Below, piece by piece: positions 27,939 to 36,305 of a stretch of 64,000 nt of DNA. The notes beneath the pieces were generated by a model that saw only the letters and a program-made list of their open reading frames with translations, searched no databases and was not told where the DNA came from. The stretch's first letter is position 1. Each line of letters begins with the position of its first letter. The position numbers were made by a program, and so were the translations under genes. Source of the DNA: DAMCZI01 sp032095175 (GTDB lineage Bacteria > Bacillota > Clostridia > Clostridiales > Caloramatoraceae); NCBI GenBank assembly GCA_032095175.1, contig DAMCZI010000021.1, positions 23,609-87,608 of the forward strand, given 5' to 3'.

Positions 27939-28041
27939 TATAACGCAATAAAGATTTTACATTAAGGTATTTATTGCGTTATATGAATTTCGGAAAATAT
28001 ATCGCATAAATGATTTTAAAAATCATTTATGCGATATATAT
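27939..28041 (+). repeat. Two-hairpin dispersed repeat, subtype B, copy 2, in an operon leader
   Basis: First stem 27939-27952 with 27970-27983 is identical to the 9121 copy. Second stem 27999-28017 with 28019-28037 is perfect over 19 bp and differs from the other copy by a compensated pair (ATTTCG/CGAAAT there, ATATCG/CGATAT here). Confidence 0.85.
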
Positions 28042-28086
28042 AGATGATATTATTTAATGCTTCGGCGTGCTACCTATATGGGCAAT

Positions 28087-28119
28087 AGCTGGAAGGGTTA
28101 TCCCTTTTGGCTTTTTTTG
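28087..28119 (+). terminator. Intrinsic terminator inside the nag-operon leader
   Basis: AGCTGGAAGGG, loop TTAT, CCCTTTTGGCT, then seven T. It lies between the promoter and the first gene, so some read-through control is expected. I found no RAT-like sequence next to it. Confidence 0.75.
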
Positions 28120-28174
28120 TTATTCAAATTACATAATATAGAAATATCAATATTTAGAAAAGGGGAATGTATTG

Positions 28175-28438
28175 ATGTTATCAAAAATAAATCCCGAATT
28201 TCTTAAGGAAAAGGCTTTTAATATACTTAAAGCAGTAGGATGTAAAGAAAACCTTGAGGAAATAGAAGCCTGTATAACACGTATAAGGCTTGTTTTAAAA
28301 TCCACTGATAACATAGACGAAAAAAAACTTAAGGAAAACGGATCTCTTGGTATTATAAAAATAAGTGAAAAGGAAATTCATATAATTATTGGACCTACTG
28401 CAGATCCAATTGTAACTTATATTAAAAAACTTTTATAG
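28175..28438 (+). CDS. Stand-alone PTS EIIB domain, glucose/GlcNAc type
   Basis: 87 residues from ATG 28175 (GGGGAA upstream; TTG 28172 also in frame). The phosphorylated Cys is in EACITRIRLVL (Cys33), the signature of the glucose-superfamily EIIB. The rest follows the fold (NGSLGIIKISEKEIHIIIGP). EIIB is normally fused to EIIC, but here it stands alone and no EIIC gene is in the operon. Followed at once by nagA and further on by an EIIA, so the substrate is probably N-acetylglucosamine. Confidence 0.9.
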   Translation: MLSKINPEFLKEKAFNILKAVGCKENLEEIEACITRIRLVLKSTDNIDEKKLKENGSLGIIKISEKEIHIIIGPTADPIVTYIKKLL

Positions 28439-28449
28439 AGGTGTTGAAA

Positions 28450-29586
28450 ATGAAGGCTTTTAAAAATGTAAAGCTAATAACTAAAAATGGAGTTTTAGAG
28501 AATAAGGCAGTTGTTTTTGAAAAAACTATAATTTCCATAATAGACGATAAGGATTTGGATTCTAATATAGAATCCATAGATTGCGGTGGAAACTTCCTGT
28601 CTCCTGGTTTTATTGATGTTCATATTCATGGATGCAGTGGCCATGATACGATGGACGATGACGATAACACTATATTTGAAATTTCCAAAAGCCTTGTTAA
28701 AACAGGTGTTACCTCATTTCTTCCAACAACGATGACAATGGAATTTCAACATATAGAAAAAACTCTTGAAAGAATAAAAGCAGCAAAAAAATCTACTAAA
28801 TATGCAAATATACTTGGATGTCATCTTGAAGGTCCATTTATTTGCCAAAAATATAAGGGTGCTCAAAATGAAAAATATATTATAGCCCCTGATTTTGAAA
28901 GAATTAGACCATTTTCCGATATAATTAAGATTGTAACAATCGCTCCTGAAGTTGAAGGAAGCATAGATTTTATTAAAGAGTGCTGTAAAAATGATATAAA
29001 AGTTTCAATAGGCCACAGTAACGCCTCCTTTGACGAAGCCTGCAGAGCTATAGATGCTGGTGCAAGCCATACAACCCATACCTTTAATGCTATGACTCCA
29101 CTCAATCACAGAAACCCAGGTGTTGTTGGTGCTGCAATGTTAAAGGATGTTAGCTGTGAAATAATTGCAGATAACATACATGTTCATCCTTCTGCTCAGC
29201 AGATACTTTTTAATATGAAGGGAAACAATAAAATAATACTGATAACTGATGCAATGAGGGCATGTCTTTTAAGTGATGGAGAGTATGATCTTGGAGGACA
29301 GCTTGTATATGTTAGAGGCAAGGAAGCACGACTATCTGATGGAACAATTGCAGGAAGTGTATTAACAATGAATCTTGCAGTAAAGAACTTCATGAAAAAC
29401 ACAGGCATTAACATCTTTGAAGCTGTTAATATGGCCAGCCTAAACCCTGCAAAGTTTATAGGTGTTGAGGACAGAAAGGGAAGTATAGAGGTAGGCAAGG
29501 ATTCTGATTTTACAATTTTTGATGATAAATTTAATATAATTTCTACATACATCAATGGAATTAAAATGTTTGGAGGAGATATGTAA
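28450..29586 (+). CDS. nagA: N-acetylglucosamine-6-phosphate deacetylase
   Basis: 378 residues from ATG 28450 after AGAGGTG; upstream GTG/TTG in frame lie in the binding site. It removes acetate from GlcNAc-6-P in the cytosol. Amidohydrolase features: PGFIDVHIHG metal-binding HxH, GCHLEGPF with the metal Glu, SIGHSNA and HTFNAM for the further His residues, and ITDAMRA with the catalytic Asp. Its TAA overlaps the nagB ATG by one base, so translation is coupled. Confidence 0.95.
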   Translation: MKAFKNVKLITKNGVLENKAVVFEKTIISIIDDKDLDSNIESIDCGGNFLSPGFIDVHIHGCSGHDTMDDDDNTIFEISKSLVKTGVTSFLPTTMTMEFQHIEKTLERIKAAKKSTKYANILGCHLEGPFICQKYKGAQNEKYIIAPDFERIRPFSDIIKIVTIAPEVEGSIDFIKECCKNDIKVSIGHSNASFDEACRAIDAGASHTTHTFNAMTPLNHRNPGVVGAAMLKDVSCEIIADNIHVHPSAQQILFNMKGNNKIILITDAMRACLLSDGEYDLGGQLVYVRGKEARLSDGTIAGSVLTMNLAVKNFMKNTGINIFEAVNMASLNPAKFIGVEDRKGSIEVGKDSDFTIFDDKFNIISTYINGIKMFGGDM

Positions 29587-30323
29587 TGAGAATTATTATT
29601 GCAAAGAATTATGAAGACATGGGTAAAAAAGCAGCAAACATCGTGGCTGGTCAAGTATTTCTAAATCCACAAAGCATACTTGGACTTGCAACAGGAAGTA
29701 CACCTCTTTCTATGTACAACCAACTAATTAAAATGCACAAAGAAGTTGAGTTGGATTTTAGTCAGGTTAAAACCTTTAACCTTGATGAATATGTTGGTCT
29801 TCCTGAAGAAGATACCAACAGTTACCACTATTATATGTCCAACAATCTTTTCAATCATATAAATATAAAGAAGGAAAATGTCCATGTTCCAAATGGAATG
29901 GCAAAAGATATTGATAAAGAATGCTCTGAATATGAAGAAACAATTAAAAATTCCGGAGGAATGGATCTTCAGATACTGGGCATTGGAAACAATGGTCACA
30001 TTGGTTTTAACGAACCTGATTTAAAGTTTGAAGCAACAACCCATTTAGTTAAGCTTGATGACGAAACAATAGAAGCTAACTCAAGGTTCTTTAAAACAAT
30101 AGACGATGTACCAAAATGTGCAGTAAGCATGGGTATAAAGACAATAATGCACGCTAAGAAAATTATTCTATTAGCAAACGGCTCAAGCAAGGCTGAGATA
30201 CTTGCTAAGGCTTTATATGGCGGCATAACACCTGAAGTACCAGCTTCAATACTTCAACTTCATCCAGATGTAACTGTAATCGTTGACGAAGCTGCTGCAG
30301 TATGCCTTAAGGATATAAAATAA
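29586..30323 (+). CDS. nagB: Glucosamine-6-phosphate deaminase
   Basis: 245 residues. It converts GlcN-6-P to fructose-6-P and ammonia, completing GlcNAc breakdown. Motifs: GLATGSTPLSMY phosphate loop, TFNLDEYVGL with the catalytic Asp, and LGIGNNGHIGFNEP with the catalytic His. The length suits the Gram-positive short form that lacks the long allosteric tail. Overlaps nagA by one base. Confidence 0.95.
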   Translation: MRIIIAKNYEDMGKKAANIVAGQVFLNPQSILGLATGSTPLSMYNQLIKMHKEVELDFSQVKTFNLDEYVGLPEEDTNSYHYYMSNNLFNHINIKKENVHVPNGMAKDIDKECSEYEETIKNSGGMDLQILGIGNNGHIGFNEPDLKFEATTHLVKLDDETIEANSRFFKTIDDVPKCAVSMGIKTIMHAKKIILLANGSSKAEILAKALYGGITPEVPASILQLHPDVTVIVDEAAAVCLKDIK

Positions 30324-30350
30324 ATCAACTGTTTTTGGAGGAAATTTATT

Positions 30351-30821
30351 ATGGAATTTACAAAGCTCCATATTAATTCTCCTGTTTATGGGAAGTCTCT
30401 GGATATTTCATCTGTTCCCGATGAGGTATTCAGCTCTAAAATTCTTGGAGATGGCATAGCCTTTGATCCTGATAATGGAGTTATATATTCTCCAGTTGAT
30501 GGACAGGTGGCAAGCCTCTTCCCAACAAAACATGGAATTGGAATTCTTTCCAAGGAAGGCATTGAAATACTTATTCACATAGGTGTAGACACCCTTCATT
30601 TAAAGGGTCAGGGCTTTAACTATCTTGTTTATGAAAATCAACCAGTTAAAGCCGGGGATAAGCTTATGGAGTTTGATTTGGAATATATAAAGCAAAACGC
30701 CAAATCCCACATCATATCCATGCTTCTAACAAACATGGACATGATCCACTCCATCCTCCCAAGCTACGGCATCACCTCGCCATCCTGCACTGCACTTGAG
30801 ATTGAAATAAATAATCCCTAA
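30351..30821 (+). CDS. Stand-alone PTS EIIA domain, glucose type
   Basis: 156 residues, Crr/EIIA-Glc fold. The two active-site His are His61 in TKHGIGI and His76 in ILIHIGVDT, the latter phosphorylated by HPr. It also has SPVDGQVASLF. ATG after TGGAGGAAA. Last gene of the EIIB-nagA-nagB-EIIA operon; phosphate would flow EI-HPr-EIIA-EIIB to an EIIC encoded elsewhere. A hairpin element follows. Confidence 0.92.
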   Translation: MEFTKLHINSPVYGKSLDISSVPDEVFSSKILGDGIAFDPDNGVIYSPVDGQVASLFPTKHGIGILSKEGIEILIHIGVDTLHLKGQGFNYLVYENQPVKAGDKLMEFDLEYIKQNAKSHIISMLLTNMDMIHSILPSYGITSPSCTALEIEINNP

Positions 30822-30854
30822 CCTTTTGCTTAGTGATTATGTGCCGTATTAATT

Positions 30855-30945
30855 GTAACAAGCACTTGAGTTTTGAGTTATTATGATAGCAAAATTATTT
30901 ATAGATACTTTAAATTAAATAATTCAAAACTCAAAAGCCTGTCAC
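30855..30945. repeat. Long hairpin repeat, family D, copy 1
   Basis: GTAACAAGCACTTGAGTTTTG pairs, with few mismatches, to the arm ending AAGCCTGTCAC over about 26 bp. A homologous hairpin lies at 48785-48878. It lies between the convergent nag operon and the TldD gene, where it probably also terminates transcription. Confidence 0.75.
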
Positions 30946-31014
30946 AACTGCTATGACATATTATCCTTAGACTATAAATTAAAAATAGGTCTATCTTATT
31001 AATATTTATGTTTT

Positions 31015-32253
31015 TTATAATAATGTACCATATCCGCCTACAAACATTTCCTTTATTGCTATTGTAGGTTGTCCACAACCAACCGGTACTATCTGTCCTT
31101 CCTTTTTACAAAACCCCGATTCAATTTTTAAATCATTAGCAATTCCAGTAATATTTTTTAAAAATCTTTTATTATTATCAGATATCATAATATTTTTGAT
31201 ATTTTGTTTCAGCTTCCCATTCTCAATTTTATTTCCCTCTGATACAATAAATGAAAAGTCTCCTGTATTAATATTAACATTTCCTCCTTCAATTTTGCTA
31301 ATGTAAATTCCATTTTTAACATTAGCAATTATTTCATCTGGGGAGTTGGGGCCCGGTAATACATATGTATTGGTCATTCTAGGAAGGACAGCAGAGTAAT
31401 AATCTTCTTTCCTCCCATTTCCTGTACTGATGCCACCTAAAATTGCAGCGTTTTTTTTATCTGTCAAAAATGATTTTAGTTCACCAGAAACAATAAGTTT
31501 TGTTATTCCTGTTTTAGTTCCTTCATCATCTATCTCCATATACCCTCCATAATTTGCATTAGGATCGTCAACAAAGTTTAATAAAGGTACAGAAACGCTT
31601 GTGTTTAAATCCCCTCTTTTAAAAACAGATATATTATTTGAAATATTATCCCCCTCAAGACAGTGACCACATGCTTCATGAAAAACAATCCCATTCCATC
31701 CAGGCGCTAACACAACGTCATAAATACCATGATCTATCATTTGATAATCTGCTAAAGCATGATTTATCATTGCTTTTTCTTTTTCACAAAAATAATTATA
31801 TATTTCATCATTAGATATAATAGTTGGGAAGATACTATTACTTTTTAATCCTCGAGTACTATCATATACCACAATTGCTAAATCTGTATAAGAGCGAACT
31901 GTTTCATAATGCTCTTCACCTGATTTATTAAATATCTCAATTTTACTAGAATGGAAACCACAATAATAGCTGATTTCATATCCATATAATTTTTGAAACA
32001 TTAGAGACATTTTAATAAGATTATCTACCAGTTCTTTTTTTTTAGATAGCCCAACAATATCTTCAGCAGTTCTTCTAATTCTTGAGCATGAACATTTCTG
32101 TTCATTTTTTAAAATATCATTACTACAGCAAGTTCCACCTGATTGACCTTCCTCAAAATCTTCTATAATTCCACCCTTTATTTTAATTTTTATTGAATAT
32201 TCATTTCGCATATACTTTTGTAGAAAATCATTGCAAAGAACCAAACTATTCAC
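31015..32253 (-). CDS. TldD-family metalloprotease, last gene of the peptide cluster
   Basis: 412 residues (the free-standing TldD is usually ~450-480; the N-terminus here is short). The zinc motif HExxxH is intact as FHEACGHCLEGD (His192, Glu193, His197), and the C-terminal Cys region (GFCKKEGQIVPVGCGQP) is present. An unusual Cys group occurs near the N-terminus (TCCSND, KCSCSR). TldD acts with TldE as a heterodimer that trims peptides, as in microcin B17 and related RiPP leader removal. GTG 32253 lies within CAGGTGAAT; TTG 32244, six bases after AGGTG, is an alternative start. It lies next to the TldE gene, so leader processing of the cluster's peptide is likely. Confidence 0.88.
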   Translation of the reverse strand: MNSLVLCNDFLQKYMRNEYSIKIKIKGGIIEDFEEGQSGGTCCSNDILKNEQKCSCSRIRRTAEDIVGLSKKKELVDNLIKMSLMFQKLYGYEISYYCGFHSSKIEIFNKSGEEHYETVRSYTDLAIVVYDSTRGLKSNSIFPTIISNDEIYNYFCEKEKAMINHALADYQMIDHGIYDVVLAPGWNGIVFHEACGHCLEGDNISNNISVFKRGDLNTSVSVPLLNFVDDPNANYGGYMEIDDEGTKTGITKLIVSGELKSFLTDKKNAAILGGISTGNGRKEDYYSAVLPRMTNTYVLPGPNSPDEIIANVKNGIYISKIEGGNVNINTGDFSFIVSEGNKIENGKLKQNIKNIMISDNNKRFLKNITGIANDLKIESGFCKKEGQIVPVGCGQPTIAIKEMFVGGYGTLL

Positions 32254-32345
32254 CTGCCCAATTCATATTTTTTGAAACAGATTCCAAAACAGTTAATATC
32301 AATTGTTCCCTTTAAACAAAAGTTAGCAGTTTATAGTAACAGAGT

Positions 32346-33629
32346 TCACCATGATATTTTCATACTATTTACTAAAGCCGCAGGAGCCTCCACTACACAT
32401 TTTGAAACAATCCATTCTTTATAAGATGACAATGCTATGATATCTGAAAATATATTTTTTATATTTCCCGATAATGTAAGTCTTGGAATGTAATATTTCA
32501 ATTTCCCTTTCTCAATATAATATCCATCTGCATAAAATGAAAAATTGCCCATAATATTGTCAATGCTACCCGGTATGTATCCAATTTTATCAATATAGAA
32601 TCCCTCAGATATGCTGGTTATTAAATTATTAACATCATGTTTGCCACCATTTATTATAAGATTGGTCGGTGCAATGTATGATCGACCTTTATATGAATCT
32701 TTCATTTTATTTCCTGTTGATACATGAATTCCTTTTTCTTCATCTAAGGCATCCCAAAAAAAACCTGATAACCTTCCATCCTTTACTATGATTGTATTTT
32801 GGGTGTTTCTTGCTTCACAATCAAAAGGTGCAGAAGCAAATCCTGAATTAATGTTTCCTTTATCTGTGATTGTAATAATCCCATGAGTGTTCTTTAACTT
32901 ATTCAATAAATCAATTCTTACTGATGCATTTCTTCCAATAAATATATTTGAGAAAAAGGAAATAATAGTTGCTAATGCATTACAGCTCAATAGAACTGGA
33001 AATTCTCCACAGCGGTTTATGAAACCTTGACTAGTAATTGCTTTTTTAAATTTTAGTGATAGATTATTATATAAGTTCTTAAATAAATCCGATACATCAT
33101 GTCCCACTATGGAACAAGAATGAAACATTGCTGAACTTAATTCAAATTGAAAGATTAAATAAATGTACTGGCTATTATACCCACAATTAAATCCTGCTGT
33201 ATTTTTTATTTTTACATTACTTGTACATTTTCGGACCTTTAACCTCTTTATTTTTGCAATGTCATACTGTGCTAAAATTTCTTTAAATCTTGAAAAATCA
33301 AACTCTCTATCATTATAAACTTTACTTAATGTTTTAAAGTTGCTTTCATTACAGCACTGTTTACTAAGAGAATATGTCCCCCTTTTCCCAAAATATTCAG
33401 CATTCTGCATCGCATCATGTAATGTCATCTCTAGTTGATTTTTATTAAATCCACTTTGGTACGCTGTTCCGATTTTTCCTTCATAAAAAGCTGTGACATA
33501 CACTCCCTTTTCAATACGATAAGATTGCATTACTTGCTTTTCATCAGAGAATTCCTGAAATTCATTACTGCTTTCCTCAAAGTATTCTTCTATTTCTTTA
33601 CAATTTACCCCATAACATATTCTCCTCAA
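32346..33629 (-). CDS. TldE/PmbA-family protein
   Basis: 427 residues, non-catalytic partner of TldD without HExxxH. Family features: EGKIGTAYQSGFN near the N-terminus, NRCGEFPVLLSCNALATII, GKHDVNNLITSISEGFYID, and MGNFSFYADGYYIEKGKL. The start is awkward: the only in-frame candidate is TTG 33629, while the best ribosome site (GAGGAG) serves an ATG in another frame that reads only six codons. Translation may begin atypically or be weak. 92 bases separate it from the TldD gene. Confidence 0.85.
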   Translation of the reverse strand: MRRICYGVNCKEIEEYFEESSNEFQEFSDEKQVMQSYRIEKGVYVTAFYEGKIGTAYQSGFNKNQLEMTLHDAMQNAEYFGKRGTYSLSKQCCNESNFKTLSKVYNDREFDFSRFKEILAQYDIAKIKRLKVRKCTSNVKIKNTAGFNCGYNSQYIYLIFQFELSSAMFHSCSIVGHDVSDLFKNLYNNLSLKFKKAITSQGFINRCGEFPVLLSCNALATIISFFSNIFIGRNASVRIDLLNKLKNTHGIITITDKGNINSGFASAPFDCEARNTQNTIIVKDGRLSGFFWDALDEEKGIHVSTGNKMKDSYKGRSYIAPTNLIINGGKHDVNNLITSISEGFYIDKIGYIPGSIDNIMGNFSFYADGYYIEKGKLKYYIPRLTLSGNIKNIFSDIIALSSYKEWIVSKCVVEAPAALVNSMKISW

Positions 33630-33651
33630 AACTATTGCTTCTTTATATTTG

Positions 33652-34644
33652 CTATCTTAATTCTTCCGCAAAGCAAAATATATTTGGCAATCTATTTTCC
33701 TCATAAAAATTTTTAAATACTCGACAGCCACCTTTACACTTGTAAGCATTTATACATACGCTACAAACTTTATATAGCGGGCTTGTTTGCCTTATTTTTT
33801 CCATTCCCTCTGATCTCCAAATTGTTAGTAAATCTGTATACATAATATTTCCATACGATCTATCAAAAAAGACACATGGTTTTATATCTCCATTAGCTTC
33901 AATTGCACAATGAATTTTACCTGCACCACATTGTTTTGCTATACTATTATCAATTCCCCAAAACTTCACACATAAAGGATCATCAATGATAAAATTTTTA
34001 TACTTTGCTTTAAGGTTTTGCAATTTTTCTAAAAGTATTTCAGAATTGATACAGAGCTTATTATAATCAGCTTTACCTTTGCCTTTTGGGATATTAATAG
34101 TGACTCTCCAACTATCTACTCCTAATGAATTTAATAAATCACCGAGTTTTTCGATATTTCTGATGTTTTCCGGGATAAGTACTGTATTTACTCCTACCGT
34201 TATTTGATTATCACCACAAAGTTTAATAGCATTAATAACATGATCAAAACTTCCATTATATTTTCTGAATGTATCATGTACTTCCCTAGAATACGAATCA
34301 AGACTAAATTGTATTTCACCTACTCCAAGCTCTTTTAGCCGTTTTGCAACAGTGTAATTAACATAATAGCCATTTGTCATTAACGAATATCTCATCCCTG
34401 CTGAGTAGATAATATTAAGCAATTCAAAAATCTTTTCTTTAAGAAGTGGCTCTCCTCCAGCGATTATCACCTGCTGCACACGTGCATCAAGCATTTTATC
34501 TATTACAGATTTACATTGAGCAAAATCTAATTCATTCCCATCAGAGGATACAGCATGGCAGTGCTCACAATTAAAATTACATTTTTTTGTTATATTCCAA
34601 TACACGAAAAAAGGACCATCACTCCAAATCTTATTTTGTTCCAT
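33652..34644 (-). CDS. Radical SAM/SPASM-domain enzyme
   Basis: 330 residues. The radical SAM cluster motif CxxxCxxC is CNFNCEHC (Cys22, 26, 29), followed by AGGEPLL. The C-terminal SPASM region has CGAGKIHCAIEANGDIKPC and CSVCINAYKCKGGC (residue range ~238-310) supplying ligands for auxiliary Fe-S clusters. Enzymes of this build (PqqE, MftC, sactisynthases) form cross-links or oxidise peptide side chains. Lying 22 bp before the TldE start and in a cluster with a PqqD-like protein, it is the best candidate for peptide modification. Confidence 0.9.
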   Translation of the reverse strand: MEQNKIWSDGPFFVYWNITKKCNFNCEHCHAVSSDGNELDFAQCKSVIDKMLDARVQQVIIAGGEPLLKEKIFELLNIIYSAGMRYSLMTNGYYVNYTVAKRLKELGVGEIQFSLDSYSREVHDTFRKYNGSFDHVINAIKLCGDNQITVGVNTVLIPENIRNIEKLGDLLNSLGVDSWRVTINIPKGKGKADYNKLCINSEILLEKLQNLKAKYKNFIIDDPLCVKFWGIDNSIAKQCGAGKIHCAIEANGDIKPCVFFDRSYGNIMYTDLLTIWRSEGMEKIRQTSPLYKVCSVCINAYKCKGGCRVFKNFYEENRLPNIFCFAEELR

Positions 34645-34653
34645 TTACTATGC

Positions 34654-35946
34654 CTACTTTCCCTCAATTATTCTAACTGCTTTAAGCCAAAGATATTGCA
34701 AGTCTTTTGAACTTAAATATTTAGTTTCTAAAGCAACAAACCATGGAAACCTTGAAACATATTCCAACTTTTTATACCATTTATTATCAATCAATTTTAT
34801 CCCTTCATGGTTGTAATACTCCGTATTTGGAAAAGGAGCAAGAATAGAGACATCAGCTTCATCAGCTTTTATTTGCTTTGCCAAGTTAATTGTTTCATCA
34901 ACTGTGTCTTCAGTTTCACTTGGTGCACCGATAACATAATTTACACTTGTTTTAATTCCTACTTCTTTTGTCCACCTAACCGCATTTACACTATCAATAA
35001 CCTTAGCAGGCCTTTTGTATTCATTAAGAATCTTTTGGGAACCTGACTCAATTCCATAAAAAATCTGAACACATCCTGCCTCTTTCATATGTCGAAGTAT
35101 ATCAGGGTCAACCAGTTCCACATAAGTTCTGCAAACAAAAGAGATATTCATATTCTCTTCAACTAGTTCAGAACATAGTGTTTCCACCCACCTTTTGTTA
35201 ATTGTAAAATTAGGTTCAACAAATTCAAATTTTGTTATGCCATATTTTGTATGAACATATTTAAGTTCATCAACTACTTTTTTTACAGGCTTAAATCGCA
35301 TAACATTTCCCTGTATTTGGGGGAATCCGCAAAAGATACAGGAATTAGCACACCCTCGTTTACCTTCAATTGTCATTAAATTTATTTTTTTATAAAAATC
35401 CATATCAAGCAAATCATACCTTGGCATCTTATCTCCTAACACAGCATATGAAGACTGATTTGTCTCAATGATATTGACTCCATCACGAAAAATAATTCCT
35501 TTTATATTATGATAATTAGAAGATCCTACTGATGCTTCATTACACAGTGCCTTAAAGCTTAATTCTCCTTCACCCTTAATAAGTACATCTACATAACTGT
35601 TTTCTTCTAAAATCTCTTTCCCAAGTAATGTAGCATGGGGGCCTCCAATAGAAACAATAGTATTTGGTGAACTATATTTTACTATTTTTGCGATTTGCAT
35701 AGCATAATAATAATTTATAAACATTACTCTAATTCCTACAATATCTGGTTTATAATCAATTATCCTTCTTTTCAGTTCATTCTCCTTAACATCTTCTGGA
35801 TGTGCCAATCCATCTATCAGAATAGTTTCTGTTTTTTCATCTAAATATGATGCAATCAAAATCTGGCCTAGCGATGGATAGGTTCCCCGAGTACAAACAC
35901 CATAGCTTGGCATTGGTGGTTGTATAAACATAACTCTCATATTCAT
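34654..35946 (-). CDS. B12-binding-type radical SAM enzyme 2
   Basis: 430 residues. N-terminal Rossmann-like cobalamin-binding-type domain (~1-135: VMFIQPPMPSYG, SIGGPHATLLG, VLIKGEGELSF), then the radical SAM barrel with GCANSCIFC (Cys199, 203, 206) and FYGIESGSQ. Such class B enzymes methylate unreactive carbons, although some do other chemistry. ATG after AAAGGAGAACA. Its stop lies nine bases before the SPASM enzyme ATG. Confidence 0.9.
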   Translation of the reverse strand: MNMRVMFIQPPMPSYGVCTRGTYPSLGQILIASYLDEKTETILIDGLAHPEDVKENELKRRIIDYKPDIVGIRVMFINYYYAMQIAKIVKYSSPNTIVSIGGPHATLLGKEILEENSYVDVLIKGEGELSFKALCNEASVGSSNYHNIKGIIFRDGVNIIETNQSSYAVLGDKMPRYDLLDMDFYKKINLMTIEGKRGCANSCIFCGFPQIQGNVMRFKPVKKVVDELKYVHTKYGITKFEFVEPNFTINKRWVETLCSELVEENMNISFVCRTYVELVDPDILRHMKEAGCVQIFYGIESGSQKILNEYKRPAKVIDSVNAVRWTKEVGIKTSVNYVIGAPSETEDTVDETINLAKQIKADEADVSILAPFPNTEYYNHEGIKLIDNKWYKKLEYVSRFPWFVALETKYLSSKDLQYLWLKAVRIIEGK

Positions 35947-35989
35947 TGTTCTCCTTTATTCAACAATTTTGTTTGCTTATTATATTACT

Positions 35990-36256
35990 TTACTCAGTTA
36001 TTGATATAAGTCCCCTTTTATTCAACTCATTAATGAACATATCTACATCGGACTCTATTCTTGAATCATCCATATCCGGATACTTTTTCTTCAAAATGTC
36101 TACAATATTTTTGTATGATAGACCATCGCAATTTTCCCAGATTATTGCTCCAGTGTTATTTAATCGTTTAAACTGTCCATTATGTGTATTGAATAAAAAT
36201 GCCTCTCCATTATCTTCCTTTCGGGAAATTACCGCTTCATTTTTTACTATTTTCAT
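35990..36256 (-). CDS. PqqD-like RiPP recognition element protein
   Basis: 88 residues from ATG 36256 (GTG 36259 also in frame). PqqD fold: EAFLFNTHNGQFKRLNNTGAIIWENCDG, then a helical DILKKKYPD ... DVDMFINELNKRGLI (positions ~18-85). Such small winged-helix proteins grip the leader of a peptide and present it to radical SAM enzymes. Its presence is the strongest sign that this is a ribosomal peptide pathway. Confidence 0.9.
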   Translation of the reverse strand: MKIVKNEAVISRKEDNGEAFLFNTHNGQFKRLNNTGAIIWENCDGLSYKNIVDILKKKYPDMDDSRIESDVDMFINELNKRGLISITE

Positions 36257-36305
36257 CACAATTCACATTCCTTTCATTTAAACATTAAAACGGTATTTTA
36301 TATTA

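Noticed and set aside
28041..28119. Known riboswitch or RAT before the EIIB gene
   Set aside because: No glmS, RAT or other recognisable core; only the terminator and the repeat can be supported.
33600..33625. ATG with GAGGAG as the TldE start
   Set aside because: It is out of frame with the TldE coding sequence and stops after six codons; kept only as an oddity.
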